Assembly (NCBI GenBank): GCA_947176605.1
Contig: CAMWRH010000010.1
Coordinates: forward strand, 1 to 59,085
Source: an uncultured Porphyromonadaceae bacterium
GTDB lineage: Bacteria; Bacteroidota; Bacteroidia; Bacteroidales; Muribaculaceae
Length of the DNA stretch: 59,085 nt
Direction: 5' to 3'
Below, one piece after another: positions 25,923 through 34,966 of the stretch. The notes under the pieces are model-generated. The model had not been told where the DNA came from. It searched no databases and was given only the letters and a program-made list of their open reading frames with translations. The translations under genes were made by a program, and so were the position numbers. Numbering within the stretch: position 1 is the first letter of the stretch; the number at the start of each line of letters is the position of its first letter.

Positions 25923-27713
25923 ATGAAGAATATAAGAAACTTCTGCATCATCGCCCATATCGACCATGGCAAATCCACCCTGGCCGACCGGCTGCTTGAA
26001 TATACCGACACTGTGGCTGCCAAAGACATGGAGGCACAGGTGCTCGACGACATGGACCTTGAGCGCGAGCGTGGCATAACGATCAAATCACACGCCATAC
26101 AGATGAACTACCGTCAGGATGGGGAGGACTACGTGCTCAACCTCATCGACACCCCGGGACACGTAGACTTCTCCTACGAAGTATCGCGCTCGATAGCCGC
26201 GTGCGAAGGGGCGCTCCTGATAGTGGATGCCACCCAGGGAATACAGGCCCAGACCATATCCAACCTCTACATGGCCATCGACAACAACCTCGAGATCATT
26301 CCCGTAATCAACAAATGCGACCTCGAATCGGCCAACCCCGACGAAGTCGAAGACCAGATAGTGGACCTCCTTGGCTGCGACCGCTCCGAGATAATCCGCG
26401 CCTCAGGCAAGACCGGTATGGGAGTTGACGAGATACTGCGTGCCATAGTGGAGCGTGTGCCTGTGCCCGAAGGTGACCCGGAGGCACCCCTGCAGGCCCT
26501 CATATTCGACTCCGTATTCAACCCCTTCCGCGGCATCATAGCCTACTTCAAGGTGCTTAACGGCACGATGAAAAAAGACGACTTCGTAAAATTCGTGGCC
26601 ACAGGCAAAGAATACCACGCCGACGAAGTGGGAGTGCTCAAACTCGACATGATGCCCCGCCAGGAGATATCTGCCGGCAACGTAGGCTACATCATCTCCG
26701 GCATCAAGACATCGAAAGAGGTAAAAGTGGGCGACACGATCACCCACGTGGGCCGCCCCTGCGATAAAGCCATATCCGGATTCGAAGAAGTGAAACCCAT
26801 GGTATTCGCCGGAGTCTACCCCATAGATGCCGAAGACTTCGAGAACCTGCGCGCCTCGCTCGAGAAACTCCAGCTCAACGACGCCTCCCTCACCTTCCAG
26901 CCCGAATCATCGGCCGCCCTCGGATTCGGATTCCGCTGCGGCTTCCTGGGACTGCTGCACATGGAGATAGTGCAGGAGCGGCTCAGCCGCGAGTTCGGCA
27001 TGGAGGTAATCACCACCGTGCCCAACGTAAGCTACCTCGTATTCGACAAAAAAGGGAACGCCCCCATCGAGGTGCACAACCCCTCCGGACTCCCTGAGAT
27101 CACCCTCATCGACCATATCGAAGAGCCCTACATACGCTCCACCATCATCACCCAGGCCGACTACATAGGGCCGATCATGACCCTCTGCCTCGGTAAACGC
27201 GGCGAACTCGTGAAGCAGGAATACATCTCCGGCAACCGTATGGAACTCACCTTCGACCTCCCGCTCGGCGAGATAGTGATCGACTTCTACGACAAACTCA
27301 AATCCATATCCAAGGGGTACGCCTCGTTTGACTATCACCTAAACGGCTTCCGCGAGTCAAAACTCGTGAAACTCGACATACTGCTCAACGGCGAAAGCGT
27401 AGACGCACTCTCCACCCTCACACATGCCGACAACGCCGTAAGGTTCGGCCGCCGCATGTGTGAGAAACTCAAAGAGCTCATACCCCGCCAGCAATTCGAC
27501 ATCGCCATCCAGGCCGCCATCGGAGCCAAAATCATAGCCCGCGAGACAATCAAAGCCGTGCGCAAAGACGTGACGGCAAAATGCTACGGCGGCGACATAT
27601 CGCGAAAGCGCAAACTGCTCGAAAAGCAGAAACAGGGCAAAAAGCGCATGAAGCAGATCGGCAGCGTGGAAGTGCCTCAGAAAGCCTTCCTCGCCGTGCT
27701 CAAACTCGACTGA
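25923..27713 (+). CDS. lepA: elongation factor 4 (LepA)
   Basis: LepA is a translational GTPase that acts on ribosomes and influences initiation and back-translocation. From the ATG at 25923 ([19 protein letters not shown]) the protein has 596 residues, the family norm. It has AHIDHGKST (11-19), [23 protein letters not shown], and the LepA-specific C-terminal domain with the basic [25 protein letters not shown] segment. An in-frame ATG at 25866 would add 19 residues without family support. Confidence 0.97.
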   Translation: MKNIRNFCIIAHIDHGKSTLADRLLEYTDTVAAKDMEAQVLDDMDLERERGITIKSHAIQMNYRQDGEDYVLNLIDTPGHVDFSYEVSRSIAACEGALLIVDATQGIQAQTISNLYMAIDNNLEIIPVINKCDLESANPDEVEDQIVDLLGCDRSEIIRASGKTGMGVDEILRAIVERVPVPEGDPEAPLQALIFDSVFNPFRGIIAYFKVLNGTMKKDDFVKFVATGKEYHADEVGVLKLDMMPRQEISAGNVGYIISGIKTSKEVKVGDTITHVGRPCDKAISGFEEVKPMVFAGVYPIDAEDFENLRASLEKLQLNDASLTFQPESSAALGFGFRCGFLGLLHMEIVQERLSREFGMEVITTVPNVSYLVFDKKGNAPIEVHNPSGLPEITLIDHIEEPYIRSTIITQADYIGPIMTLCLGKRGELVKQEYISGNRMELTFDLPLGEIVIDFYDKLKSISKGYASFDYHLNGFRESKLVKLDILLNGESVDALSTLTHADNAVRFGRRMCEKLKELIPRQQFDIAIQAAIGAKIIARETIKAVRKDVTAKCYGGDISRKRKLLEKQKQGKKRMKQIGSVEVPQKAFLAVLKLD

Positions 27714-27724
27714 ACCGGCAATCC

Positions 27725-27769
27725 GCCGCCGGGACCGGCAGACGTAATGTTATACCTTGTCCCGGTGGC
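27725..27769. other. long-loop inverted repeat between lepA and nhaA
   Basis: An 11-bp stem (27725-27735 with 27759-27769, one G-U pair) encloses 23 bases. No T-run follows on the plus strand, so it may be a weak terminator, an RNA stability element or a spacer. Confidence 0.4.
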
Positions 27770-27816
27770 AAAATACCATAAAACACAACAAACTCACAAA
27801 TCCATTCTACTGAACT

Positions 27817-29166
27817 ATGTCAGAAGTGATGTACACAGCGCGCAAGACGCTGAAGAATCTTGCCAGCGGCGGCAACATGCTGATGATTGCCACCGTACTG
27901 GCACTGATTGCAGTCAACCTTCCGGCCACGCATGATCTCTATACGTGGCTATGGACCAACGAAGTGCGGCTTCAGATAGGCGACTTCAACCTCTTCTCGC
28001 ACATGGGACACCCCATGTCGCTGGCTTCCTTTATCAATGATGCCCTGATGGCCATATTCTTCTTCAGCGTCGGACTGGAGATAAAGCGCGAGGTGCTTGT
28101 GGGGGAACTCAGTTCGTTCCGCAAGGCGCTTCTGCCGATTATCGGCGCGTGCGGCGGCATGATAGTGCCCGTAGTGATATATTTCCTTCTTGCCCAGGGC
28201 ACTGACTACCAGGGAGGCATGGCGATACCGATGGCCACCGACATAGCCTTCTCGCTCGGAGTGCTGTCGATGCTCGGCAAGCGGGTGCCGATCGGACTTA
28301 AGATATTCCTTACGACACTGGCCGTGGTCGACGACATAGGAGGTATCCTCGTAATCGCCATCTTCTATACATCCGAGATCAGCTTCGGCATGCTCATCGC
28401 CGCAGCCGTCATACTGGCCTTCCTCGCATTGGGAGGCGCGTGGATGAAGATACAGTCGAAGATGTTCTACATCGTGTTTGGCGCCGCCGTATGGTTCCTC
28501 TTCCTTAATGCCGGCATACACCCGACGATAGCTGGAGTGCTCGTGGCATTCTGCATACCGGCGGTGCCCGTCAACGCCCCGGCAGGATTCATCCGCACCA
28601 TCCGCGAGAACATCTCCCACTTCGCCAAAGAAGACGACGAAGTGCTTGAGACCCGCTCCATACTCAGCCATACCCAGATGGACTGGCTCAAACGTATCGA
28701 ATCCGCTTCCGACAAAGTGATCTCACCGCTTCAGGATCTCGAAGACTCGCTGCATCCGCTCGTCAACTACTTCATCCTTCCGCTCTTCGCCTTTGCCAAC
28801 GCCGGCATATGGTTCAACGGCATGACCCTCTCCGATGCCTATGCCGGAGTGAGTCTGGCCATCATATGCGGCCTCGTGCTCGGCAAATTCCTCGGCATAT
28901 TCTCCTTCTCATGGTTCTTTATCAAGACCAAAGTGGTGCCGATGCCCGAGGGTGGCAACTGGGCGCGCATGGCGGCAGTATCAATGCTTGGCGGTATCGG
29001 ATTCACAGTGTCGATCTTCATCGCCACACTGAGTTTCCCCGAAGGATCGAAACTGCTCAACGACTCGAAACTCGGCATCCTGCTCGGTTCGATAATCGCA
29101 GGAATCCTGGGTTATCTGCTATTGCGGCTTACCTTGCCTAAGGAAGTTCAGGACGACGGGGATTGA
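27817..29166 (+). CDS. nhaA: Na+/H+ antiporter NhaA
   Basis: NhaA expels sodium in exchange for protons across the inner membrane and helps in pH and salt tolerance. The 449-residue protein has about 11-12 membrane segments. The ion site is visible as D172-D173 in TLAVVDDIGGILVIA and T141-D142 (MATDIAFSLGVL), equivalent to D163/D164 and D133 in E. coli. The C-terminal helix bundle with GFTVSIFIATLSF is normal. It lies 103 bases after lepA and 21 bases before the TPR/PD40 gene. Confidence 0.95.
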   Translation: MSEVMYTARKTLKNLASGGNMLMIATVLALIAVNLPATHDLYTWLWTNEVRLQIGDFNLFSHMGHPMSLASFINDALMAIFFFSVGLEIKREVLVGELSSFRKALLPIIGACGGMIVPVVIYFLLAQGTDYQGGMAIPMATDIAFSLGVLSMLGKRVPIGLKIFLTTLAVVDDIGGILVIAIFYTSEISFGMLIAAAVILAFLALGGAWMKIQSKMFYIVFGAAVWFLFLNAGIHPTIAGVLVAFCIPAVPVNAPAGFIRTIRENISHFAKEDDEVLETRSILSHTQMDWLKRIESASDKVISPLQDLEDSLHPLVNYFILPLFAFANAGIWFNGMTLSDAYAGVSLAIICGLVLGKFLGIFSFSWFFIKTKVVPMPEGGNWARMAAVSMLGGIGFTVSIFIATLSFPEGSKLLNDSKLGILLGSIIAGILGYLLLRLTLPKEVQDDGD

Positions 29167-29187
29167 CAGAATACAAACAGAAAAGAT

Positions 29188-30732
29188 ATGAACTACAGAA
29201 ATAACTTGGATATCAGAGCAATCGCCCTCGCGGCGGTTGCTCTGATATGTTTTGAAGGGCGATGCGACACGACCGATTCCATACGCCTGCTTATAGAGGA
29301 TGGGGATTACGCTTCGGCCATACAGATGGCCGAAGAGGCACTGGCGGCATCGGGAGGCGACAAGACTGCCGGTGCGCTCTATCAGGTGCTCGGGGAAGCC
29401 CAGTACCATTCCGGGCAGCGTAAAGAGTCGGCACTTGCCTTCCAGGAAGCAAAAGAAAGAGGGGTGGCCGACGCCAGTCTTTACTTAGGTCGGCTTGCCA
29501 TGCTTGATTATCGGTTTGACGAGGCCCAGACACTCTTCGGACGATATGCCGAAATGCAGCGCAAGGCCAAACGCCAGCTCGATCCCGACCTGGCCTATGA
29601 TCAGGCCGATGCAGCCGAAGGGAAACGCCAGTTCGAGCGGATGCAGGAAGTAGTGGTGATAGATGCCGTGCAGGTGCCGCGAGAGGAATTCTTCAGATAT
29701 CTGCGGCTTCCGCTTTCGGCAGGCAGGGTAGTGGCATCCTCTGAGATTCCGGACGCTACGGGGAATAAGGAGAAGGGTGGAACTGCCTATATAAGCGAAT
29801 CCGGCGATCTGATGATGTGGACCGAACTCAACGACTCCACCGGAATGTTGCAGCTTGCAGAAGCCACAAGACTGACAGACGGCAGCCTTTCGACCCCGCA
29901 ATATGCACCTGACTTCCTGGGACAGGAAGGAGATGTGATAAATCCGTTTCTTTCGGCTGACGGCACGACCTTGTATTATGCCGCCAACGGAGAAAACAGC
30001 GTCGGAGGCTACGACATCTTCATGGCCACACGCGATCCGCAGACCGGCGACTACCTGCAGCCCGTCAATGCCGGGATACCGTTCAACTCATCGGCCGATG
30101 AATACATCATGGCCATAGATGAAGAGAACGGAGTGGGGTGGTGGGCCACCGACCGGCATTACCTGCCCGACGGCAAGATAACACTATATGTATACGTATT
30201 GCCGGAAGAGTGGAGGTTGCTGCGGGCAGATGATGAGGAAAAGCGTCTGAGGGCGCGCCTTGACGACATACAGCTCACCTGGACGCCTCCGATGGATGAA
30301 GCCGGTGATGATGATGAGGGAGAGACCGGGGATATGGATGCAGATGATGAGGATAGTGTCGGCGAGAAGCGGGAGAGCCCGGCGGAAGCCGCGCGGCGCT
30401 ACGCTGCACTTGCCGCAGAAATACGCAAGATCGAGCCCGGTCAGAAACCACGGCGGCATGACTGCGTGATCCCGTTGCCCGGCGGCGGCTACATATATTC
30501 AGCCGATGACGTGAAGACCCCGGAACAAAAGAAGCTGATCGAAGAGTACATAAAGGCCGAGCGTCAGTACAAATCAGATCTGAGTCATCTGGCGGAACTG
30601 CGGCGTGATTATGCCCGGCAGACCAGCCGCAGCGCATCGGGTGAGATAGCGAGTCTCGAGACGGATGTAGAGCATCAGCGCGATGCCCTGACCTCGCTGC
30701 TCTCCGCATTTTACCGCAGCTGGAAAAAATAA
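29188..30732 (+). CDS. exported TPR and PD40 (WD40-like) repeat protein
   Basis: The 514-residue protein has a probable signal peptide (RAIALAAVALICFEG at about 10-24). Then follows a TPR-like region (about 28-120: DYASAIQMAEEAL, YQVLGEAQYHSGQRKESALAF) and a PD40/beta-propeller region (about 180-330: AYISESGDLMMWTELND; LSADGTTLYYAANG; GGYDIFMA). A very acidic stretch (about 372-395) and a charged C-terminal coiled coil end the protein. The layout recalls PorE-like proteins of type IX secretion, but there is no OmpA domain. The function is unknown. The start codons carry a strong hairpin (see the separate entry). Confidence 0.8.
   Translation: MNYRNNLDIRAIALAAVALICFEGRCDTTDSIRLLIEDGDYASAIQMAEEALAASGGDKTAGALYQVLGEAQYHSGQRKESALAFQEAKERGVADASLYLGRLAMLDYRFDEAQTLFGRYAEMQRKAKRQLDPDLAYDQADAAEGKRQFERMQEVVVIDAVQVPREEFFRYLRLPLSAGRVVASSEIPDATGNKEKGGTAYISESGDLMMWTELNDSTGMLQLAEATRLTDGSLSTPQYAPDFLGQEGDVINPFLSADGTTLYYAANGENSVGGYDIFMATRDPQTGDYLQPVNAGIPFNSSADEYIMAIDEENGVGWWATDRHYLPDGKITLYVYVLPEEWRLLRADDEEKRLRARLDDIQLTWTPPMDEAGDDDEGETGDMDADDEDSVGEKRESPAEAARRYAALAAEIRKIEPGQKPRRHDCVIPLPGGGYIYSADDVKTPEQKKLIEEYIKAERQYKSDLSHLAELRRDYARQTSRSASGEIASLETDVEHQRDALTSLLSAFYRSWKK
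29210..29248 (+). other. 17-bp hairpin inside the signal-peptide codons of the TPR/PD40 gene
   Basis: 29210-29226 and 29232-29248 form a nearly perfect inverted repeat (one G-U pair) with a 5-base loop, followed by TGTTTTG. It lies 44 bases after the nhaA stop and covers codons 8-21 of the next gene. It could end nhaA transcription, limit translation of the downstream gene, or be chance in codons for repeated alanines. Confidence 0.6.
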
Positions 30733-30897
30733 TGCATGTGAGAGGGGAGCGCTATAATCCGGCCGATGTAGCCCACACGCCGCATGGGGCGCCATGGCAT
30801 GCCTCGGCCCTCGGCTGAGCGCGGAGATGGCATATGACTTCCGAAAGACATAGAGTGACTTAAGATAGAGTAAAAAAGATTGGATTGCATGATGAAA

Positions 30898-30932
30898 ACA
30901 GGGCTTCCTTAGAGGGGAGCCCTGTTTCTTTT
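30898..30932 (+). terminator. intrinsic terminator upstream of the etf leader
   Basis: ACAGGGCT pairs with AGCCCTGT (about 30898-30905 with 30918-30925), extended by CC/GG with one bulged T, and is followed by TTCTTTTC. It lies 165 bases after the TPR/PD40 stop. The 372-base gap 30733-31104 holds this terminator, the etf promoter and leader, and no gene I can support. Confidence 0.7.
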
Positions 30933-30966
30933 CGGTCGCAACGAGTAAAAGATGACATTTTTTTAT

Positions 30967-30974
30967 TAATTTTG
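30967..30974 (+). promoter_or_regulatory. -7 element of the etf operon
   Basis: TAATTTTG at 30967-30974 is a perfect -7 box. The matching -33 position (30943-30946) reads GAGT, so recognition may depend on another factor. Confidence 0.45.
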
Positions 30975-30980
30975 CAACGA

Positions 30981-31059
30981 ATTGCGCACAACTCATTCGT
31001 ATGGACTGCCATGAAAACCGAAGCCGGCCGAATGGCAGATATGCGGCAGGCGGCGCAAT
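30981..31059 (+). other. closed multibranch fold in the etfB leader
   Basis: ATTGCGC (30981-30987) is complementary to GCGCAAT (31053-31059). Inside, CTGCCAT (31006-31012) pairs with ATGGCAG (31032-31038). The two 7-bp stems are nested, right after the predicted transcription start, and are followed by a 45-base A-rich stretch to the start codon. I recognise no known riboswitch class. Confidence 0.45.
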
Positions 31060-31104
31060 CAGACGTATATAGCAAGAAACAACAGAACAAATACACATAT
31101 CGAC

Positions 31105-31974
31105 ATGAGTTTGAATATCATTGTATTGGCAAAACAGGTGCCCGATACACGCAACGTCGGTAAGGATGCGATGAAAGAGGATGGCACAGTCAACCGCGCC
31201 GCCCTCCCCGCAATCTTCAATCCCGAGGACTTGAATGCGCTGGAGCAGGCCTTGAAATTGAAAGATATGTATCCCGGCACGAAAGTGACATTGCTCACCA
31301 TGGGTCCGGCCCGTGCGGCAGAAATCATCCGTGAGGGACTTTACCGTGGCGCCGACGACGGAGTAGTGCTTTCGGACCGTGCATTCGCCGGGTCAGACAC
31401 ACTGGCTACCAGCTATGCGCTGAGCGCTGCCGTAAAGAAGATCGGCAATTATGACCTTATAATCGGCGGCCGTCAGGCAATCGACGGCGATACGGCCCAG
31501 GTGGGTCCGCAGATAGCCGAGAAGCTTGGTCTGCCGCAGGTGACATATGCCGAGGAAATCCTCAAGGCAGAGAACGGCAAGGTGACCGTAAAGCGCCGTA
31601 TCGAGGCCGGCGTAGAGACCGTAGAGGCTCCCTATCCGCTGGTGGTGACAGTCAACGGTTCGGCCGATGAATGCCGTCCGCGCAATGCCAAGGCTGTGAT
31701 GAAATACAAACGTGCCGCTGTGCCGAGCGAGGTGGCAGCCGATGAGGCGAAGAAAGCCTTCGTGGAGGCACGCCCGTACCTTCAGATCGGCGAATGGAAT
31801 ACGGAGACAGTAGAGGCCGACCTGGCTCAGTGCGGACTCTCCGGCTCGCCGACTAAAGTGAAAAGCATTCAGAATGTGGTATTCACCGCCAAAGAGGCCC
31901 GTACTGTAGAGAATACTGATGCGGCACTTGAGGATCTGATTGTAGAACTGATAGCCAACCACACCATCGGCTGA
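31105..31974 (+). CDS. etfB: electron transfer flavoprotein, beta subunit
   Basis: EtfB with EtfA accepts electrons from acyl-CoA dehydrogenases and passes them on. The 289-residue protein starts MSLNIIVLAKQVPDTRNVG, with the expected VLSDRAFAGSDTLATSYAL segment and nucleotide-site GGRQAIDGDTAQVGPQIAEKLGLPQVTYA. It is the first gene of a three-gene unit with etfA and an acyl-CoA dehydrogenase. Its length is slightly above the 250-265 of classical EtfB, as in FixA-type Bacteroidales forms. Confidence 0.97.
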   Translation: MSLNIIVLAKQVPDTRNVGKDAMKEDGTVNRAALPAIFNPEDLNALEQALKLKDMYPGTKVTLLTMGPARAAEIIREGLYRGADDGVVLSDRAFAGSDTLATSYALSAAVKKIGNYDLIIGGRQAIDGDTAQVGPQIAEKLGLPQVTYAEEILKAENGKVTVKRRIEAGVETVEAPYPLVVTVNGSADECRPRNAKAVMKYKRAAVPSEVAADEAKKAFVEARPYLQIGEWNTETVEADLAQCGLSGSPTKVKSIQNVVFTAKEARTVENTDAALEDLIVELIANHTIG

Positions 31975-32008
31975 TGCCGTAAAGGTGTAAAATTGACAAC
32001 GCACAGAA

Positions 32009-33037
32009 ATGGCAGACAAGAACAATCTTATCGTATATTGCGAATACGAACACGGCAAAGTAGCCGATGTGAGTCTCGAACTTCTCACCAAAGGGCGCCA
32101 GCTGGCCGACCGTCTGGGCATCAAGCTTGAGGCCGTAGTGGTAGGCGACAACCTTAAGGATATAGAAAAAGAGATCTTCCCCTATGGAGTCGATACCGTC
32201 TACAAAGTAGAGGATTCACGTCTCTACCCCTATACCTCCCTTCCCCATTCCTCAATCCTGATCAACCTCTTCAAAGAGATCGAGCCCCGTATCGCCTTCA
32301 TGGGAGCGACATCGATCGGCCGCGACCTTGGTCCGCGCGTGAGCTCGGCGCTGCACAGCGGCCTCACGGCCGACTGCACCTCTCTCGAAATCGGTGACTA
32401 CACCGATGCCAAGAGCGGTAAGGAATACAAAGACCTGCTTTATCAGATCCGCCCCGCATTCGGCGGCAATATCGTGGCCACAATCGTCAACCCCGACTGC
32501 CGGCCGCAGATGGCCACAGTGCGCGAGGGAGTGATGAAGAAAGAGGTGCGCGACAGCAACTACACCGGCAAAGTGGTGGATCTCGATCCCTCAAAATACA
32601 CAGATCCGACCGACTATGTGGTGGAGATACTTGACCGCCATGTGGAGAAGTCGAAAGTCAATCTCAAAGGTAGCCCGATTATCGTAGCCGGAGGTTATGG
32701 AGTGGGAAGCAAGGAGAACTTTGACCTTCTTCAGAAACTTGCCGATACTCTCGGTGGCGAACTTGGCGCAAGCCGTGCGGCAGTGGATGCCGGCTGGATT
32801 GACCACGACCGTCAGATCGGTCAGACCGGCGTGACCGTGCGTCCGAAGCTCTATATCGCATGCGGCATATCCGGACAGATCCAGCATATCGCCGGAATGC
32901 AGGACTCGTCGCTTATCATCTCGATCAACAGCGATCCGGAGGCTCCGATCAACACCATCGCCGACATCGTAATCACAGGCAAAATGGAGGATGTGGTGCC
33001 GAAACTGATCAAATATTACAAAAAGAACTCCAAGTAA
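32009..33037 (+). CDS. etfA: electron transfer flavoprotein, alpha subunit
   Basis: EtfA carries the FAD and forms the heterodimer with EtfB. The 342-residue protein has the N-terminal EYEHGKVADVSLELLTKGR segment and the C-terminal FAD domain: GYGVGSKENFDLLQKLADTLGGELGASRAAVDAGW, then QIGQTGVTVRPKLYIACGISGQIQHIAGM, and SINSDPEAPI. It follows etfB by 34 bases. I see no added ferredoxin domain, so there is no direct sign of the bifurcating form. Confidence 0.97.
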   Translation: MADKNNLIVYCEYEHGKVADVSLELLTKGRQLADRLGIKLEAVVVGDNLKDIEKEIFPYGVDTVYKVEDSRLYPYTSLPHSSILINLFKEIEPRIAFMGATSIGRDLGPRVSSALHSGLTADCTSLEIGDYTDAKSGKEYKDLLYQIRPAFGGNIVATIVNPDCRPQMATVREGVMKKEVRDSNYTGKVVDLDPSKYTDPTDYVVEILDRHVEKSKVNLKGSPIIVAGGYGVGSKENFDLLQKLADTLGGELGASRAAVDAGWIDHDRQIGQTGVTVRPKLYIACGISGQIQHIAGMQDSSLIISINSDPEAPINTIADIVITGKMEDVVPKLIKYYKKNSK

Positions 33038-33052
33038 GCAGCATACAGACAA

Positions 33053-34756
33053 ATGGCTAATTTCTATACCGACAACCCGGCCCTGAAACTCTATCTGACT
33101 CATCCGATGATGGAGAAGATAGTGGCACTCAAAGAGCGCGATTTCGCAGAGGCCGACAAATATGATTATGCGCCTCAGAACTATGAGGACGCAATCGACA
33201 ACTATGACCGCGTGCTTGAGATTGTGGGCGACATCTGCGGCAACATCGTTGCTGAAAATGCCGAGGATGTAGACCATAACGGACCGAAGGTGGAGAACTC
33301 ACGAGTGATCTACGCCGAAGGGACCCAGAAGAATCTTGACGCCACGCGTAAGGCCGGTCTGATGGGCATGGCAATGCCCCGTCGTCTTGGCGGTCTGAAC
33401 TTCCCGATCACTCCCTATATCATGGCGGCCGACATCGTGAGCCGTGCAGATGCGGGATTCGAAAACCTCTGGGGCCTTCAGGACTGCGCCGAGACAATCT
33501 ATGAGTTTGCAGATGAGGATCAGAAGTCGCGTTACATCCCGCGTGTATGCGCCGGCGAGACAATGTCGATGGACCTCACCGAGCCCGATGCCGGCTCCGA
33601 CCTGCAGAGCGTAATGCTCAAGGCCACTCAGAAGGAAGACGGCAGCTGGGTGCTCAACGGAGTGAAGCGCTTCATCACCAACGGTGATGCCGACATACAT
33701 CTGGTGCTGGCACGTTCGGAAGAGGGATCGCACGACGGTCGCGGCCTGTCGATGTTCATATACGACAAGCGCAACGGCGGAGTCAATGTGCGCCGTATTG
33801 AGAACAAGATGGGTATCAAGGGAAGCCCCACCTGCGAGCTGACCTATAAGGACGCGCCTGCGGAGCTGGTAGGTTCGCGCCGTATGGGTCTTATCAAATA
33901 TGTGATGGCCCTGATGAACGGAGCGCGTCTCGGCATCGCCGCCCAGAGCGTAGGCCTGAGCGAGATCGCATACCGCGAGGCTCTGGAATATGCGCGCGAC
34001 CGCAAGCAGTTTGGCAAAGCAATCATAGAATTCCCCGCAGTGTCGGAGATGATCTCAGTGATGAAGGCCAAACTTGACGCAAGCCGTACGCTCCTCTACG
34101 CCTGCGCCCGCTACGTAGACATGTACAAAATCTACGATGACATAGCCAAAGAGCGCCCCCTGACAGTAGAAGAGAAGAAAGAGGCAAAGTATTACAGCAA
34201 GCTTGCCGATGCCTTCACCCCGCTTGCCAAGGGGATGACTTCCGAATATGCCAACCAGAATGCCTACGACTGCATCCAGATACACGGCGGCTCCGGCTTC
34301 ATGAAAGACTATGCGTGTGAGCGCGTATACCGTGATGCCCGCATCACAAGCATCTACGAGGGCACTACGCAGCTTCAGGTAGTGGCAGCGATCCGCCACG
34401 TCACCACAGGCACATATCTCTCCAAGATCCGCGAGATGGAGGCAGAGCAGGTGGCTCCCGAAGATGAGGCAGTAAAGAACACACTCGTGTTCATGACGCA
34501 GCAGTATGCAGATGCCGTGCAGAGTGTGCTCGGAGTAAAAGACAGCAACTACCAGGACTTCATGGCACGCCGCCTCGTAGAGATGGCCGGCCACATCATC
34601 ATGGGCTATCTTCTGCTTGAAGACGCACAACGTGACGGCAGCTTCCGCAAGAGCCTGCACGTATACGTCAACTACGGGCAGGCCGAAGTGGCGAAACACG
34701 CAGACTTCATCGGTAACTTCCGTCCTGAAGAGATTGAAGACTATCTGGTGAAATAA
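33053..34756 (+). CDS. acyl-CoA dehydrogenase, long form with C-terminal extension
   Basis: This 567-residue FAD enzyme oxidises an acyl-CoA to the enoyl-CoA and gives electrons to the adjacent ETF. It has the DLTEPDAGSDLQS and GVKRFITNGD segments, QSVGLSEIAYREALEYARDRKQFGK, the IHGGSGFMKDYACERVYRDARI segment and the catalytic glutamate in SIYEGTTQLQ. It is about 190 residues longer than short-chain enzymes, with an added C-terminal helical domain. It lies 16 bases after etfA. Substrate chain length cannot be read from the sequence; no enoyl-CoA hydratase or thiolase is near, so reverse use (crotonyl-CoA reduction) is possible. Confidence 0.93.
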   Translation: MANFYTDNPALKLYLTHPMMEKIVALKERDFAEADKYDYAPQNYEDAIDNYDRVLEIVGDICGNIVAENAEDVDHNGPKVENSRVIYAEGTQKNLDATRKAGLMGMAMPRRLGGLNFPITPYIMAADIVSRADAGFENLWGLQDCAETIYEFADEDQKSRYIPRVCAGETMSMDLTEPDAGSDLQSVMLKATQKEDGSWVLNGVKRFITNGDADIHLVLARSEEGSHDGRGLSMFIYDKRNGGVNVRRIENKMGIKGSPTCELTYKDAPAELVGSRRMGLIKYVMALMNGARLGIAAQSVGLSEIAYREALEYARDRKQFGKAIIEFPAVSEMISVMKAKLDASRTLLYACARYVDMYKIYDDIAKERPLTVEEKKEAKYYSKLADAFTPLAKGMTSEYANQNAYDCIQIHGGSGFMKDYACERVYRDARITSIYEGTTQLQVVAAIRHVTTGTYLSKIREMEAEQVAPEDEAVKNTLVFMTQQYADAVQSVLGVKDSNYQDFMARRLVEMAGHIIMGYLLLEDAQRDGSFRKSLHVYVNYGQAEVAKHADFIGNFRPEEIEDYLVK

Positions 34757-34804
34757 TACGGCTCCGAAAGCTGTAAAGACATATAGCCGAGATATTGAAA
34801 ACAA

Positions 34805-34856
34805 GAGGGAACGCGTTGAATATTCATATATTCAGCGTGCTCCCTCCGGTTTTTTA
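34805..34856 (+). terminator. intrinsic terminator after the acyl-CoA dehydrogenase
   Basis: A 19-bp stem (34805-34823 with 34828-34846) with two G-U pairs and one mismatch has a 4-base loop and is followed by CGGTTTTTT. It is one of the strongest terminators in the window. Confidence 0.9.
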
Positions 34857-34876
34857 CAGGATATGGGGCGGCCGGA

Positions 34877-34908
34877 TTTGGAAATTACGGAAAAAAGTTG
34901 TAACTTTG
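34877..34908 (+). promoter_or_regulatory. promoter of rpsF-rpsR-rplI
   Basis: TTTG at 34877-34880, 20 bases, then TAACTTTG at 34901-34908: a perfect match to the Bacteroidetes consensus. The leader is about 55 bases. Confidence 0.8.
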
Positions 34909-34945
34909 CCGAGGTTTTTGCGCACACTGCGCTCAGACCATAGCA
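34909..34945 (+). promoter_or_regulatory. possible S6:S18 autoregulatory leader
   Basis: The short leader contains CCGAGG followed by a small hairpin (GCGC, five bases, GCGC at about 34920-34932). An RNA element before rpsF that binds S6:S18 is known in several phyla and includes a conserved CCG. The match here is suggestive only. Confidence 0.3.
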
Positions 34946-34966
34946 ACAAACAATTATAATAACAGT

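Noticed and set aside
30733..30897. Possible small RNA gene or tRNA after the TPR/PD40 gene
   Set aside because: The G+C-rich stretch with GGGGCGCC/GGCGCCATGG-like repeats does not form a cloverleaf, has no T-loop motif, and no promoter box precedes it.
30885..31163. 92-codon open frame over the etf leader
   Set aside because: It crosses the terminator, promoter and folded leader and runs into etfB in another frame.
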